A stretch of 64,000 bases of DNA, taken from NCBI GenBank assembly GCA_905215465.1, contig CAJMPT010000006.1:1-64000 (forward strand), written 5' to 3'. The notes beneath the pieces were generated by a model. It was not told where the DNA came from. It was given only the letters and a program-made list of their open reading frames with translations, and made no database searches. Source of the DNA: an uncultured bacterium. GTDB lineage: Bacteria > Actinomycetota > Coriobacteriia > Coriobacteriales > Atopobiaceae. Position 1 is the stretch's first letter. Every line of letters starts with the position of its first letter. Positions 17,339 through 26,800 of the stretch are shown in pieces. A program made the translations under genes and the position numbers.

Positions 17339-18529
17339 ATGGTTAACTTTGAGTATCTCGTTCCGACCAAGATCGTGTTTGGCAAGGAGACCGAGAAGGA
17401 GGCCGGCCGTCTGATCAAGGAGTTCGGCGGCCACAAGGCCCTCATCCACTGGGGCGGCGACTACGTCCGCGACACCGGCCTTCTCGCCCGCGTCGAGGAG
17501 GGCCTGGCGGCCGAGGGCATCGAGTACGTCGAGATGGACGGCGTCGTGCCCAACCCGCGCCTGTCCCTGGTCAAGCAGGGCGTCGAGCTCTGCAAGAAGG
17601 AGGGCGTGGACTTCATCCTCGCCATCGGCGGCGGCTCTGCCATCGACTCCTCCAAGGCCATCGCCTACGGCCTCGCCAACGACTTTGACCTCGAGGACCT
17701 CTTCCTTGGCAAGGTGAGCACCACCAAGATCGCCAAGATTGGCGCCATCTCCACCCTGGCCGGCACCGGCTCCGAGACCTCCAACTCCACGGTCATCAAC
17801 ATCGACACCATGGGCGAGAAGATGCTCAAGCGCTCCTACAACCACGAGTGCGCCCGCCCTCTCTTTGCCATCATGAACCCGGAGCTCACCTACTCCCTGC
17901 CGCCCTTCCAGACCGCTGCCCCCGGCGCCGACATCATGATGCACACCATGGAGCGCTACTTCACCACCGAGCAGCACGTCGAGCTCTCCGACGAGCTTGC
18001 CGAGGGTCTCATGCGCACCGTCAAGACCTTCGTCCCGGAGGCCCTGGCCAACCCCAAGTCCTATCCCGCCCGCGCCAACCTGCTGCTGGCCGGTGCCAAG
18101 TCCCACGATGGCCTGACCGGCCTCGGCCGCGTCGGCGACTTTGCCTGCCACGCCATCGAGCACGAGATCGGCGCCATGTTTGACGTCGCCCACGGCGCTG
18201 GCCTGACCGCCATCTGGTCCTCCTGGGCCAAGTACGTCATCGACGTCGACCCCGAGCGCTTCGCCCAGTTTGCCGTCAACGTCTGGGGCGTCCAGAACAA
18301 CTTCCACGACGCCAAGGAGACCGGCCTTCGCGGCATTGACGCCTGGGACGAGTGGTGCCACTCCATCAACCTGCCCACCAGCCTCCACGAGCTGGGCATC
18401 GATCCCACCGACGAGCAGATTCACGAGATGGCCCAGGGTGCCGTCGACGCCCGTGGCGGCGACCACGCCGGTGCCTTCATGGAGCTCCACGTCGAGGACA
18501 TCGAGAACATCCTCAAGAACGCCCGCTAG
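17339..18529 (+). CDS. Iron-containing alcohol dehydrogenase (butanol dehydrogenase-like)
   Basis: A 396-residue group III alcohol dehydrogenase reducing an aldehyde or ketone with NAD(P)H. The NAD-binding AIGGGSAIDSSKAIAYG is near residue 94 and the metal site includes DIMMHTMERY near 200 and GDFACHAIEHEIGAMFDVAHGAG across 265-287, with the expected His residues. It resembles BdhA-type butanol dehydrogenases. The ATG at 17339 follows AGAGAGGA at about 10 nt. With no CoA-acylating aldehyde dehydrogenase nearby, its aldehyde must come from elsewhere; it may serve glyceraldehyde or another sugar-derived carbonyl. Confidence 0.9.
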   Translation: MVNFEYLVPTKIVFGKETEKEAGRLIKEFGGHKALIHWGGDYVRDTGLLARVEEGLAAEGIEYVEMDGVVPNPRLSLVKQGVELCKKEGVDFILAIGGGSAIDSSKAIAYGLANDFDLEDLFLGKVSTTKIAKIGAISTLAGTGSETSNSTVINIDTMGEKMLKRSYNHECARPLFAIMNPELTYSLPPFQTAAPGADIMMHTMERYFTTEQHVELSDELAEGLMRTVKTFVPEALANPKSYPARANLLLAGAKSHDGLTGLGRVGDFACHAIEHEIGAMFDVAHGAGLTAIWSSWAKYVIDVDPERFAQFAVNVWGVQNNFHDAKETGLRGIDAWDEWCHSINLPTSLHELGIDPTDEQIHEMAQGAVDARGGDHAGAFMELHVEDIENILKNAR

Positions 18530-18545
18530 TCTGAGCTAGCGCCTT

Positions 18546-18586
18546 GGGGGCGAGGCCGTGGCTTAGCGGCCTCGCCCCCTTCTTTT
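18546..18586 (+). terminator. Terminator after alcohol dehydrogenase
   Basis: A perfect 13-bp stem, GGGGGCGAGGCCG (18546-18558) with CGGCCTCGCCCCC (18567-18579), then TTCTTTT. Confidence 0.92.
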
Positions 18587-18690
18587 GGGACGTTTGACTC
18601 TCTTTGGAGGGTCGGTCCCGTTTTGGATATCATGGGAGTGTTGGAGGCCGCCCGAGGGGTGCGGCCGGACACGCAGACAAGGAGACCGCA

Positions 18691-19149
18691 GTGAGCGATT
18701 TCGTCAAGGAAGACAACGTCTTCGTCAACCAGGACGCCGAGAACCGCGAGGCCGTCCTTCGCTTCATCGCCGACCGTGCCGCCGAGCTGGGCATCACCGA
18801 CGATGCCGATGCCGTCTACGAGGCCTTCCTGGCCCGCGAGGACATGGGCGAGACCGGCATGACCGACGGCTTTGCCGTGCCGCACGCCAAGACCGACGCC
18901 ATCAAGCGCGCCGCCGTCATCGTGGTGAAGAACAACCGCGCCCTGGAGTGGCCGTCCTTTGACGACAAGCCCGTCGACGTCGCCATCTCCCTGCTCGTTC
19001 CCGACGGAGAGGCCGGCACCACCCACATCAAGCTCCTCTCCAAGACCGCCGTCCTGCTCATGCGCGACGAGTTCAAGAACCTCGTCCGCAGCACCGACGA
19101 CCGCAAGGCCATCGCCGATGCCATCAACGCCGGCATCGAGGAGGACTAG
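18691..19149 (+). CDS. PTS fructose/mannitol-type EIIA component
   Basis: A 152-residue EIIA of the fructose-mannitol family, the phosphocarrier between HPr and EIIB. The phosphorylated His is in TDGFAVPHAKTDA near residue 68. Start is GTG 18691 with AAGGAG 7 nt upstream; in-frame ATG codons further up lack a site and lie in non-coding DNA. It stands alone between two terminators, 9.5 kb from the EIIB-EIIC pair that lacks an EIIA, so it probably serves that permease. A regulatory-only EIIA is the alternative. Confidence 0.9.
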   Translation: MSDFVKEDNVFVNQDAENREAVLRFIADRAAELGITDDADAVYEAFLAREDMGETGMTDGFAVPHAKTDAIKRAAVIVVKNNRALEWPSFDDKPVDVAISLLVPDGEAGTTHIKLLSKTAVLLMRDEFKNLVRSTDDRKAIADAINAGIEED

Positions 19150-19179
19150 CTCCCTCCCAGCCCAAAGCGGGTATCCTTT

Positions 19180-19209
19180 GCCCTGTCGGTGTGACCGGCA
19201 GGGCTTTTT
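19180..19209 (+). terminator. Terminator of the EIIA gene
   Basis: GCCCTGTCGGT (19180-19190) pairs with ACCGGCAGGGC (19194-19204), one mismatch, followed by TTTTT. Confidence 0.88.
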
Positions 19210-19261
19210 CGTTTCTCGCCGCCCGGCATGGGGCCTGGGCGCGCATAGGCTGGGAGGTCTC

Positions 19262-19843
19262 ATGTTCAGGCAGAAGACAGACAAGCGCGTGGCCGTGTTC
19301 TTTGCCGAGGGCTTCGAGGAGGTCGAGGCCATCTCCGTGGTTGACGTGCTGTTCCGCGCGGGCATCCCGTGCGACATGGTCTCCATCACCGGCGAGAAGA
19401 GCGTGACCTCCTCGCGCGAGGTGACGGTGATCTGCAACCGCAGCATCGAGGACGCGGACTTTGACTTTGACGCCTACGACATGCTGGTGCTGCCTGGAGG
19501 CATCCCCGGCATGCCCAACCTGCGCGATTGCGCGCCGCTCTGCAACGCCCTGGTGAGGTTTGCCAAGGAGGGCCGCGGAGTTGCGGCCATCTGCGCGTCT
19601 CCCTCCATCCTGGCCGAGCTGGGCATCCTGCGCGGGCGCCGCGCCACGGCCAACCCCGGCTTCCAGGACGTCTGCGCCGAGCACGGCGCCGAGGTGCTGC
19701 CGGGCGAGCGCGCCGTGCGCGACGGCAACGTCATCACGAGCCAGGGCATGGCCACGGCCACGTACTTTGCGCTCGAGATCGTCGACTACTACCTGGGCAA
19801 GGACGCCGTCGACGACGTCTGCGAGGGCATCGTCCTCATGTAG
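19262..19843 (+). CDS. DJ-1/PfpI family protein
   Basis: A 193-residue DJ-1/ThiJ-type protein. FAEGFEEVEAISVVDVLFRAG (from about residue 14) is the family opening, LVLPGGIPGMPNL is near 79, and the nucleophile elbow reads AAICASPSILAEL near 108 with the reactive Cys. Members act as glyoxalase III, deglycase or chaperone-like proteins. GGGAGG precedes ATG 19262. It is monocistronic, between the EIIA terminator and hairpin element D, and marks the last ordinary gene before the defence island. Confidence 0.9.
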   Translation: MFRQKTDKRVAVFFAEGFEEVEAISVVDVLFRAGIPCDMVSITGEKSVTSSREVTVICNRSIEDADFDFDAYDMLVLPGGIPGMPNLRDCAPLCNALVRFAKEGRGVAAICASPSILAELGILRGRRATANPGFQDVCAEHGAEVLPGERAVRDGNVITSQGMATATYFALEIVDYYLGKDAVDDVCEGIVLM

Positions 19844-20225
19844 CGGCCCGGGGCCGGCCGGGCGCCGGTTGGCGATGGAACTGCGGGAGCCACGTTTTGC
19901 GGGGTTTGGCAGGAATAAGCGTGCCAAAGCCTGCAATACGTGGCTCTCGGGCCCAAATCCGCCCTTCTCGCCTGCCAAACCCCGCAAAACGTGGCTCAAG
20001 GAGGTGAGCCGAATCCATCGCCGGGACGCTCCTTCGGCGATGCCTCTCCTTCGCCGTGAATTAATGTCCGGTCGATATGAGAGTCTGCGAGAAACGCAGA
20101 CGGCGCTAGATAAAGGTCCCCTGACAGGTGTCTTTGACTCACTTGCCCGAATTGGTGACAGGATTTAACGCCGCTGCGTATAGCGTTAGCTGTCAAACTG
20201 GTTCGGCTGCGGGGCGAGGTGGCGT
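19844..20225. other. Non-coding junction before the accessory island
   Basis: A 382-bp gap with no convincing gene. It holds the 27-bp perfect inverted repeat element at 19887-19997 and a small hairpin GTCTGCG/CGCAGAC at 20083-20101. Base composition falls from about 20040 onward, consistent with the edge of acquired DNA. No attachment-site duplication or tRNA end was seen. Confidence 0.5.
19887..19997. repeat. Long inverted repeat with a third partial arm (element D)
   Basis: Arms 19887-19913 and 19971-19997 are perfect 27-base complements (GAGCCACGTTTTGCGGGG at the outer end). Bases 19919-19945 are a diverged extra copy of the right arm, so the left arm can pair locally (5-nt loop) or with the distal arm. 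The loop carries CTTCTCGCC. Confidence 0.88.
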
Positions 20226-22370
20226 ATGAGGACGGGGTCTGGCAGGGCGGCTTCCGGCGTGCCCACGTTCTTCTCGTGGGCGCTCAGGCAGCCCAGTCCC
20301 AAGAAGGAGGCCTATCTTCAGGTCTTTACGGGCGTGCCAGAGGTCGAGTGTGCCCGCAACCTGCACCTTTCCCTTGAGCAGCTGGACGCCATTCTTCTCG
20401 AGGCTTGCGACCCCCGCCTTGCGTTTGCCGAGGACGTCTATCTGGTCTCCCTTGTCATGACAAAAACTCGAGAAGAGTTTTGTCGCATGACGGGGCAAAG
20501 CGAGGGCATCTACAAGCTCATCTGCATGAGGCGCAACACGGTTCTCGCGCTGGAGAAGTCGAGAAAGACCGAGGGGCCTCCGGACAAAAGCCATCCTCCC
20601 AATGCGAGGGACCAACGCCGGGAGGCGAGAAGAGCCGCCCGTGAGGAGGGCCGCGTCACCCGTGAAGAGGGCCTCGCCACTCGCGAGAGCTACAGCCCAT
20701 CGACGCATGCTGCGCAAGCTGCGGAAAGGGTGCAAAGCGGCTGCAGGGCGGATGACTTGGCCCGTTCTCGTTCGGAGAACCGCCCCGGGACCTTACCCTC
20801 ACGTCGCCTGCTCTCTGAGCACGAAAGATCAAGGGTTCTCGAAGAGGCCTTCGCAAGAGTCCTGCCCTCCTTGCATGGGGATTCTCCTGTCGCGTTTGCG
20901 GACTTTGAGCGGGACGTGCTTTCGGCGTGCGTAGATTTGGACCTCCCGAGTGCGCAGGCTCCGGAATCGGGCGAGCTGCGGAGGTTGTTGGACAAATCGG
21001 GAAAGGCCGTCTGGGCAAACGAGGCCTTCTTCTGGCCGTTTGAATGGCGTACCCGCTCATCCACTTTGAAGGCCGCGGTGGAGAAGACCCTGAGCGTCAA
21101 CCGCGAGTACTCGGTCCGGCTCTTCTTCATTCGAAGGGCTTCCTTCCTCCAACAGCTGGAGATTGCCTCGCCAAGGCAGCTGCATGACATTCTTCGCAAG
21201 GTCTATGCGCGCGAGAAGGACGTGGCGTTTGGGCCAGACCTCTCCATCTGCTTTGGCAAGGTCAACCGCCGCTCACAGGTACGCTCCTTTGCGGCCAACC
21301 ATGCTGGAGATTCCGAAGAGGCAATCGCCGGGCTGTATGAGCAGGCGTACGGCTTTGAGAAGGAGCTTGCGCTCCAATGGGTCAAAGACTATGCGGCTGA
21401 TGTCGGCAGAAGCGCCGGACTCGCCTCTTCCGTTGCCGTGGCAGGTCGCTCTAGCGCCTCTTCAAAGACCACTGCCACAAGAAGCGTGCCCCGTCGACGG
21501 TCTCTTTTGACCGAGGAAGAGATGGCCTTTCTCCGTGCGGAGCTCGTCCGCCCCTGCTGTGATGCGCTGCTTGTTCAGCGACGCTTCTCGTTTAGGTTCC
21601 CAGGCAGGGACTCTCTTCTTTTGCGTGGAGACGTCCTGCTTGAGCTGGGACGATATGAGGATGGCGGCCTGCTTTTCTCGCTGGATACGCAAAGCTCCAG
21701 AGAGTACTTTGAGTCCCTTCTGGCATCGACCCCCTTCTTCTCAAAGGGAGATGTGGGCTTCGAGACGGCCGTCATGGCCCATCCCGCATTCAAGGCTGCG
21801 CTCAAGGGACGGTTGAAGAGATTCCAGACCCTTGTGTATGACAAGGACTGCTACGTCACCATCAAGCGCCTCAAGGAGGTGACGGACGTGAGCTTCCTGC
21901 TGGTCTCCGGGTATGGCGGGACGGTTCGCAGCAAGATGGACGGCAAGGGCCCGTTCACCATCCATAACCTCAGGCAAGATGAGGACTTCTGCCATCCGCT
22001 GCACGATCTTGAGCTGCCTGACGCCTTCTACGAGAGCCTCATTGACCTCAACGACTTCACGAGGAGCTGCGTCTTGGGAGGGACGAGGATTTTTACCACA
22101 GACTTTGGCGAGAAGGACGTTCCCCGAAATGGGTCAAGGCATCAGCGCTTCTCTGCGGCAGGCTTCGTCAAGGGGCTGGTGGCGCAAGCCGAGGGCATCG
22201 ACCTTGACGAACTCGGGGTGCTCCTGGCGCGCGAGTACGGAATCGATTGCCCAGAGGCCACGCTCCTGACCACCCTGTATAACGCGCGCGTCTACCACGA
22301 CGATGTCAACGACACGTACTACACAAGCATGGAACGCTGGAAGCAGGAGGTAAGAGATGAGCTTGCTTAG
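20226..22370 (+). CDS. Unrecognised 714-aa protein of the accessory island
   Basis: I do not recognise this family. Residues 1-115 are helical and could hold a DNA-binding fold. Residues 118-160 form a charged, low-complexity linker with near-repeats (REEGRVTREEGLATRE). Residues 200-400 and 430-714 are two globular parts, with aromatic/charged stretches such as FFWPFEWRTRS, DLSICFGKVNRRSQ and YDKDCYVTIKRLKEVTDVSFLLVSGYGG. No Walker, nuclease or methylase motif is evident and no membrane segment is present. ATG 20226 has GCGAGG 6 nt upstream. Its end overlaps the ParB-like gene by 14 bp, so the two are co-translated and probably act together. Codon use is less GC-biased than in neighbours, suggesting transfer. 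A regulatory or anti-phage role is plausible by position only. Confidence 0.75.
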   Translation: MRTGSGRAASGVPTFFSWALRQPSPKKEAYLQVFTGVPEVECARNLHLSLEQLDAILLEACDPRLAFAEDVYLVSLVMTKTREEFCRMTGQSEGIYKLICMRRNTVLALEKSRKTEGPPDKSHPPNARDQRREARRAAREEGRVTREEGLATRESYSPSTHAAQAAERVQSGCRADDLARSRSENRPGTLPSRRLLSEHERSRVLEEAFARVLPSLHGDSPVAFADFERDVLSACVDLDLPSAQAPESGELRRLLDKSGKAVWANEAFFWPFEWRTRSSTLKAAVEKTLSVNREYSVRLFFIRRASFLQQLEIASPRQLHDILRKVYAREKDVAFGPDLSICFGKVNRRSQVRSFAANHAGDSEEAIAGLYEQAYGFEKELALQWVKDYAADVGRSAGLASSVAVAGRSSASSKTTATRSVPRRRSLLTEEEMAFLRAELVRPCCDALLVQRRFSFRFPGRDSLLLRGDVLLELGRYEDGGLLFSLDTQSSREYFESLLASTPFFSKGDVGFETAVMAHPAFKAALKGRLKRFQTLVYDKDCYVTIKRLKEVTDVSFLLVSGYGGTVRSKMDGKGPFTIHNLRQDEDFCHPLHDLELPDAFYESLIDLNDFTRSCVLGGTRIFTTDFGEKDVPRNGSRHQRFSAAGFVKGLVAQAEGIDLDELGVLLAREYGIDCPEATLLTTLYNARVYHDDVNDTYYTSMERWKQEVRDELA

Positions 22371-23568
22371 CGAGGGAATCAGCAACGGAAACGTCAGGCC
22401 GACGCAGAGAATGGAGAAGCACTCCATCGACGGCATCTCCTCCGACTATACGGTCTACCAGATCAAGAGCGACCTGCTCTTTTTCAACGACCAGAACGAC
22501 CGTATCGCCACGTGGGTGAGCGAGTACGAGGCGTCGCACGATGGGGGTCTTGGCACCTTGGGGCGCAGGGAGCTTGACGCCGTGATCGAGGACTTCATCG
22601 TCAAGAGTAACACGGTGGCTCTCAGGAAGACCCAGCAAGACATTGCCCTCCGCGGCCAGCTGAGGCCGGGGGTCGTTCTCAACGATGGACGGGTCATCGA
22701 CGGCAACCGTCGCCTGGCAAGCATCCGCAGGAACGAGCGCGAGGGAAAGGGCACCGGCTGGTTCGAGGCCGTCATCCTGGATGACGCCACGGGGAGCGAC
22801 CCAAAGCGCATCAAGTTGCTGGAGCTTGCCATCCAGATGGGGGAGGAGGAGCGCGTTGCCTATGACCCCGTGGACAAGCTCGTGGGCGTCTATCGCGACG
22901 TGGTGAAGAACTGCCTCATAACTCCTGCGGAGTACGGCAGGGCGACGGGCATGAGCGAGTCTGAGGTCCAGAAGCTCATCGACAAGGCCAAGTACATGGA
23001 GGAGTTCCTGGAGTTCTGCGGCGCTCCCGAGCAGTACCACCTGGCTCGTGCGCTCAAGGTGGACGGACCCCTGGGCGAGTTCAAGCGGATTCTCAACAAA
23101 TACGAGAGCAAGCGTGACCGCCGGCTGGCAAAGGAGCAGATGTTTGCCAACATCATCATCCAGCCGCAAGGAGACATCACCAGGTTTGTGAGGACCTTTG
23201 GCGATGTGGTGGGGACGGACGCGGAGTCCGCGTTCAGGGGTGCGGAGCACACTGCCTTGGAGCGCCTCAGGGGCAAGATGGGAACGGAGCCCCTCACCAA
23301 GGAGAAGATCGCCAAGCTGCGGGCTGACGAGGCCCTGGTGGACGAGTTCATCCGCGCGGGAAGCAGGGCGCGCGAGGCGGTCAGGCAGGAGAGGCTGCTG
23401 GATACGCCGGTCAAGAAGTCTGCCGAGGCCCTGCGCTGCCTCGAGCAGATCATGCCCGAGATGCTCGACCGGCTTGACGTCTCCGACCTTGCTGACGTGC
23501 GAAGGAACCTCAAGAAGCTCTCGCTCAAGGTAGGGGAGGCTCTCGCCGACGTGGAGGCAAGGATGTAG
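22357..23568 (+). CDS. ParB/Srx-fold nuclease-domain-like protein
   Basis: A 403-residue protein with a ParB N-terminal-like domain at about residues 60-150. The defining piece is QQDIALRGQLRPGVVLNDGRVIDGNRRLASI (from about residue 90), where DGNRR corresponds to the phosphate-binding GxRR-type motif. A helical segment follows (AEYGRATGMSESEVQKLIDKA, near 190-210) that resembles the ParB helix-turn-helix, then a basic helical C-terminus. Chromosomal ParB bind parS with CTP; relatives in defence islands act as nucleases or sensors. It overlaps the 714-residue gene by 14 bp. No ParA is nearby, so plasmid-style partitioning is unlikely. Confidence 0.75.
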   Translation: MSLLSEGISNGNVRPTQRMEKHSIDGISSDYTVYQIKSDLLFFNDQNDRIATWVSEYEASHDGGLGTLGRRELDAVIEDFIVKSNTVALRKTQQDIALRGQLRPGVVLNDGRVIDGNRRLASIRRNEREGKGTGWFEAVILDDATGSDPKRIKLLELAIQMGEEERVAYDPVDKLVGVYRDVVKNCLITPAEYGRATGMSESEVQKLIDKAKYMEEFLEFCGAPEQYHLARALKVDGPLGEFKRILNKYESKRDRRLAKEQMFANIIIQPQGDITRFVRTFGDVVGTDAESAFRGAEHTALERLRGKMGTEPLTKEKIAKLRADEALVDEFIRAGSRAREAVRQERLLDTPVKKSAEALRCLEQIMPEMLDRLDVSDLADVRRNLKKLSLKVGEALADVEARM

Positions 23569-23666
23569 GCGCCTGGCAACGACGCGCCCACCCGCTCTGC
23601 TCGTCGGGCCATTCCGAGCTTTGCACGACCATCTTGTAGGTGGAGTGGGTTAAAGTAATGATACCT

Positions 23667-23693
23667 GCGGGCCGCGTTGGCCCGCCTCTTTTC
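23667..23693 (+). terminator. Terminator between the ParB-like gene and the helicase
   Basis: GCGGGCC (23667-23673) pairs with GGCCCGC (23679-23685), loop 5 nt, followed by CTCTTTTCT. It separates the two-gene unit upstream from the restriction-modification unit. Confidence 0.75.
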
Positions 23694-23734
23694 TACCCCT
23701 GGAGCGTGCTTCGTGATTCTTGCGAAAACCCTTC

Positions 23735-23744
23735 GGGGGGGGGG
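23735..23744 (+). repeat. Homopolymer tract of ten G upstream of the helicase
   Basis: Ten consecutive G, 70 bp before the ATG of the helicase gene, flanked by AAAACCCTTC and TTCTCG, which can pair across it. Long G-tracts in promoters or 5' leaders are classic slipped-strand phase-variation sites. It may also be a length-uncertain sequencing spot. Confidence 0.8.
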
Positions 23745-23814
23745 TTCTCGTTAGCCGGGGCCTCCCTTCGATAGTAAATAGCTCGTCCTGCCTCTTTGTA
23801 GGGGGCGGGGCGTA

Positions 23815-26800
23815 ATGGAGCTTCTTAACAACATTGGTGGCGAGCGCCTCGGAGACGCTCTCGCCGCAAGCCTTGATGAGGGCGTCAAGCTCTCAATCAT
23901 CAGCAGCTACTTCACCGTCTTTGCCTACGGTGAGCTCAAGGAGGAGCTCGCCCGCGTTGACGAGGTCCGCTATCTCTTCAGCGAGCCAACCTTCGTCAGA
24001 CGCATGGCGTCCAACAAGGACCCGCGGGAGTTCGAGATAGCCAAGAGCTCGAGGGAGCACGGCGTCGGCGGCGTCGGCCTCGAGCTCACCTTGCGCAATA
24101 ACCTCAACCAAAGGGCGCTTGCACGGGAGTGCGCCGAGTGGGTGCGCTCAAAGGCTCAGTTCCGTTCTGCTATCAGGTCCGGAATCATCCAATCCGGCGG
24201 CACGTATGTGGTCGAGAATCCCTCCGGGGTGGACCACGGCTTCATGGGCAGCGCCGCTAACTTCACGCTTGAAGGGCTTGGGTATGAGCGCCGTCCTGAT
24301 GTCGTCATGCCAGTAAGCCACTTTGAGGGTGCGACGGAGGTTGCTGGGCTCAAGGCCATCTTTGAGTCCGTCTGGAGTAACCCTGCTCTCGTACAGGATG
24401 TGACCGAGGAAGTCGCTGCTCAGGTGGGGACGCTCTACAGGGAGAACCCGCCTGAGTTCGTCTACTTCCTAACGCTTTATCACCTGTTCCGAGACTACCT
24501 CGCAGACGATGACAACGACTTGCGTCCCGGCATCAAGCTCGAGGACAGCGTCATCTGGAGCAAGCTCTACGACTTCCAGAAGGATGCCGTGATTGGCGCC
24601 ATACGCAAGCTCGAGAAGTACAAGGGCTGCATCATCGCCGATAGCGTTGGCCTGGGAAAGACGTACGAGGCCCTTGCGGTGATCAAGTACTACCAGGAGC
24701 GCAATGACCATGTGCTGGTGCTCTGTCCCAAGCGCCTTCGCGACAACTGGACCCTGTGGCTTCAGCAGAACGACGACCGCAACCCCCTTGACGGGGACAG
24801 GTTCAACTATAGGGTTCTCAACCACACCGACCTCACGCGTTACTCTGGAAAGTCGGGAGACATTGATCTCGAGCATCACAAGTGGTGGAACTATGAGCTC
24901 ATCGTCATAGACGAGAGCCATAACTTCCGAAACAAGGGAACGGATGCCGAGAGGAGAGGCCGCTACGCGCGCCTCACCGAGGACGTCATCAAGAAGGGCA
25001 TCCGCACCAAGGTGCTCATGCTGTCTGCCACTCCGGTCAACAATAGGTTGCTTGATCTGCGTAACCAGATCGAGCTCATTACCGAGGGCGATGACGCCTA
25101 CCTCGCACAGACCGATGGCATAGAGTCCATCACCCAGGTCACAAAGACTGCCCAGCGCTGCTTTGGTGAGTGGAGCCAGCTTGACGATGACCAGCGAACG
25201 ACCGAGAGCTTCGCCAGCTCGGTCAATGCCGACTACTTCAAGCTGTTGGACATCTTCACCATCGCGAGGAGCCGCAAGCACATAGCCAAGTACTACGGGG
25301 CGCAGAACGGTAGCTTTCCCGCGCGCAGGGCGCCCATCTCGTTCACCACGAAAATCGATTCCAAAGACGCGCTTCCGCCCATCGGAGAGCTCAACGACAT
25401 GATTGCGGGGCTGACGTTTGCCCAGTACCAGCTGCTCTCCTATGTACGCACGGAGAGGCGCCAGAAGTACGAGGACCGCTACGGCGACACGTGGGGCAAG
25501 GACTATGGCAGCCAGGTCAACCGCACCCATGCCGTTGTCGGCCTGATGCGCGTGAACCTCCTCAAGCGAATGGAGTCCTCCGTCAACAGTTTCCGTCTTA
25601 CCCTCCGCCACGTGCTTGACGGATGCGAGGACACGCTGCGCCGCCTTCGGGCGGGGGAGAAGGGCGCGACCTCGTACTCCATGGAGGGATTGACCGACGG
25701 CCTCGACGACGATGACGCCGTCGAGTTCGAAGCGGGCGGCAAGGTCCGTGTTGACCTGCGCGACGTTGATGCCGTCAAGCTCGTTCCCGACCTTGAGTAT
25801 GACATCACCGTGCTCAGGAAGCTCCTCTCATATGCCGAGGCGGTGACTCCGGAACGCGATGAGAAGCTCGCCAGGTTGCGCGAGTACATCATCGAGAAGG
25901 CCCAAAACCCCTTCAACGAGGGCAATCGCAAGGTTCTTGTCTTCAGCGCGTTCTCGGACACGACCGACTATCTCTTTGACCAGCTGGCGCCTGCCCTCAA
26001 GGAAGAGCTTGGGCTTGAATGCGCCGAGGTGGCGGGTACGGTCAACCGTACCTACTCGCTCAGGCTGAGACGCACGAACTTCGAGAACATCCTCTCCCAC
26101 TTTTCCCCGATCTCCAAGGAGCTCCCGGAGGCAGCACGCGCCTTGGGAGAAATCGATGTGGTCTTTGCGACCGACTGCATCTCTGAGGGCCAAAACCTTC
26201 AAGATTGTGACTGTTTGATAAATTATGATATTCATTGGAACCCAGTGCGGATCATCCAGCGCTTTGGGCGCATTGACCGTCTGGGCTCCAAGAACGGGGA
26301 GATCCAGCTCGTTGACTTCTGGCCAGACGTGGACCTGGACGAGTACATCCAGCTCGAGAACCGCGTCAAGGGCCGCATGGTCCTGCTCGACACGAGTGCC
26401 ACGGGCGAGGAAAACGTGCTCGAGGCCAAGGCGACGAGCGAGATGAATGACCTCAAATATCGCCGGCAACAGCTTAAGCAGCTTAGGACCGAGGTCCTCG
26501 ACCTCGAGGACATCTCCAGTGGCATCTCCATCACGGACCTCGCCTTCGACGACTTTCGCGTGGAGCTTCAGCGCTATAGCGGTGAGTACCCTGGCGTGCT
26601 CGAGGCGGCTCCGATGGGGCTTCATGCCATCGCGGCCATTCCGGACGAGCTGCGCGGCGAGCTGGCTCCGGGTGTTGTCTTCTGCCTCGAGCAGACCGAT
26701 CGCGGCCGCGACCCCAAGGACACGAACCCAATGCATCCCTATTACGTGGTGTACGTGTCGCGCGATGGCAAGGTGCAGACCAGACACACGCAGCCCAAGA

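Noticed and set aside
20083..20101. Small hairpin at the island edge as a tRNA fragment or attachment site
   Set aside because: No cloverleaf, no T-loop consensus and no matching direct repeat at the other island edge was found.
22357..23568. ParB-like gene as a plasmid or chromosomal partition gene
   Set aside because: No ParA, parS-like cluster or replication gene is nearby, and the gene is co-translated with an unrelated large protein.
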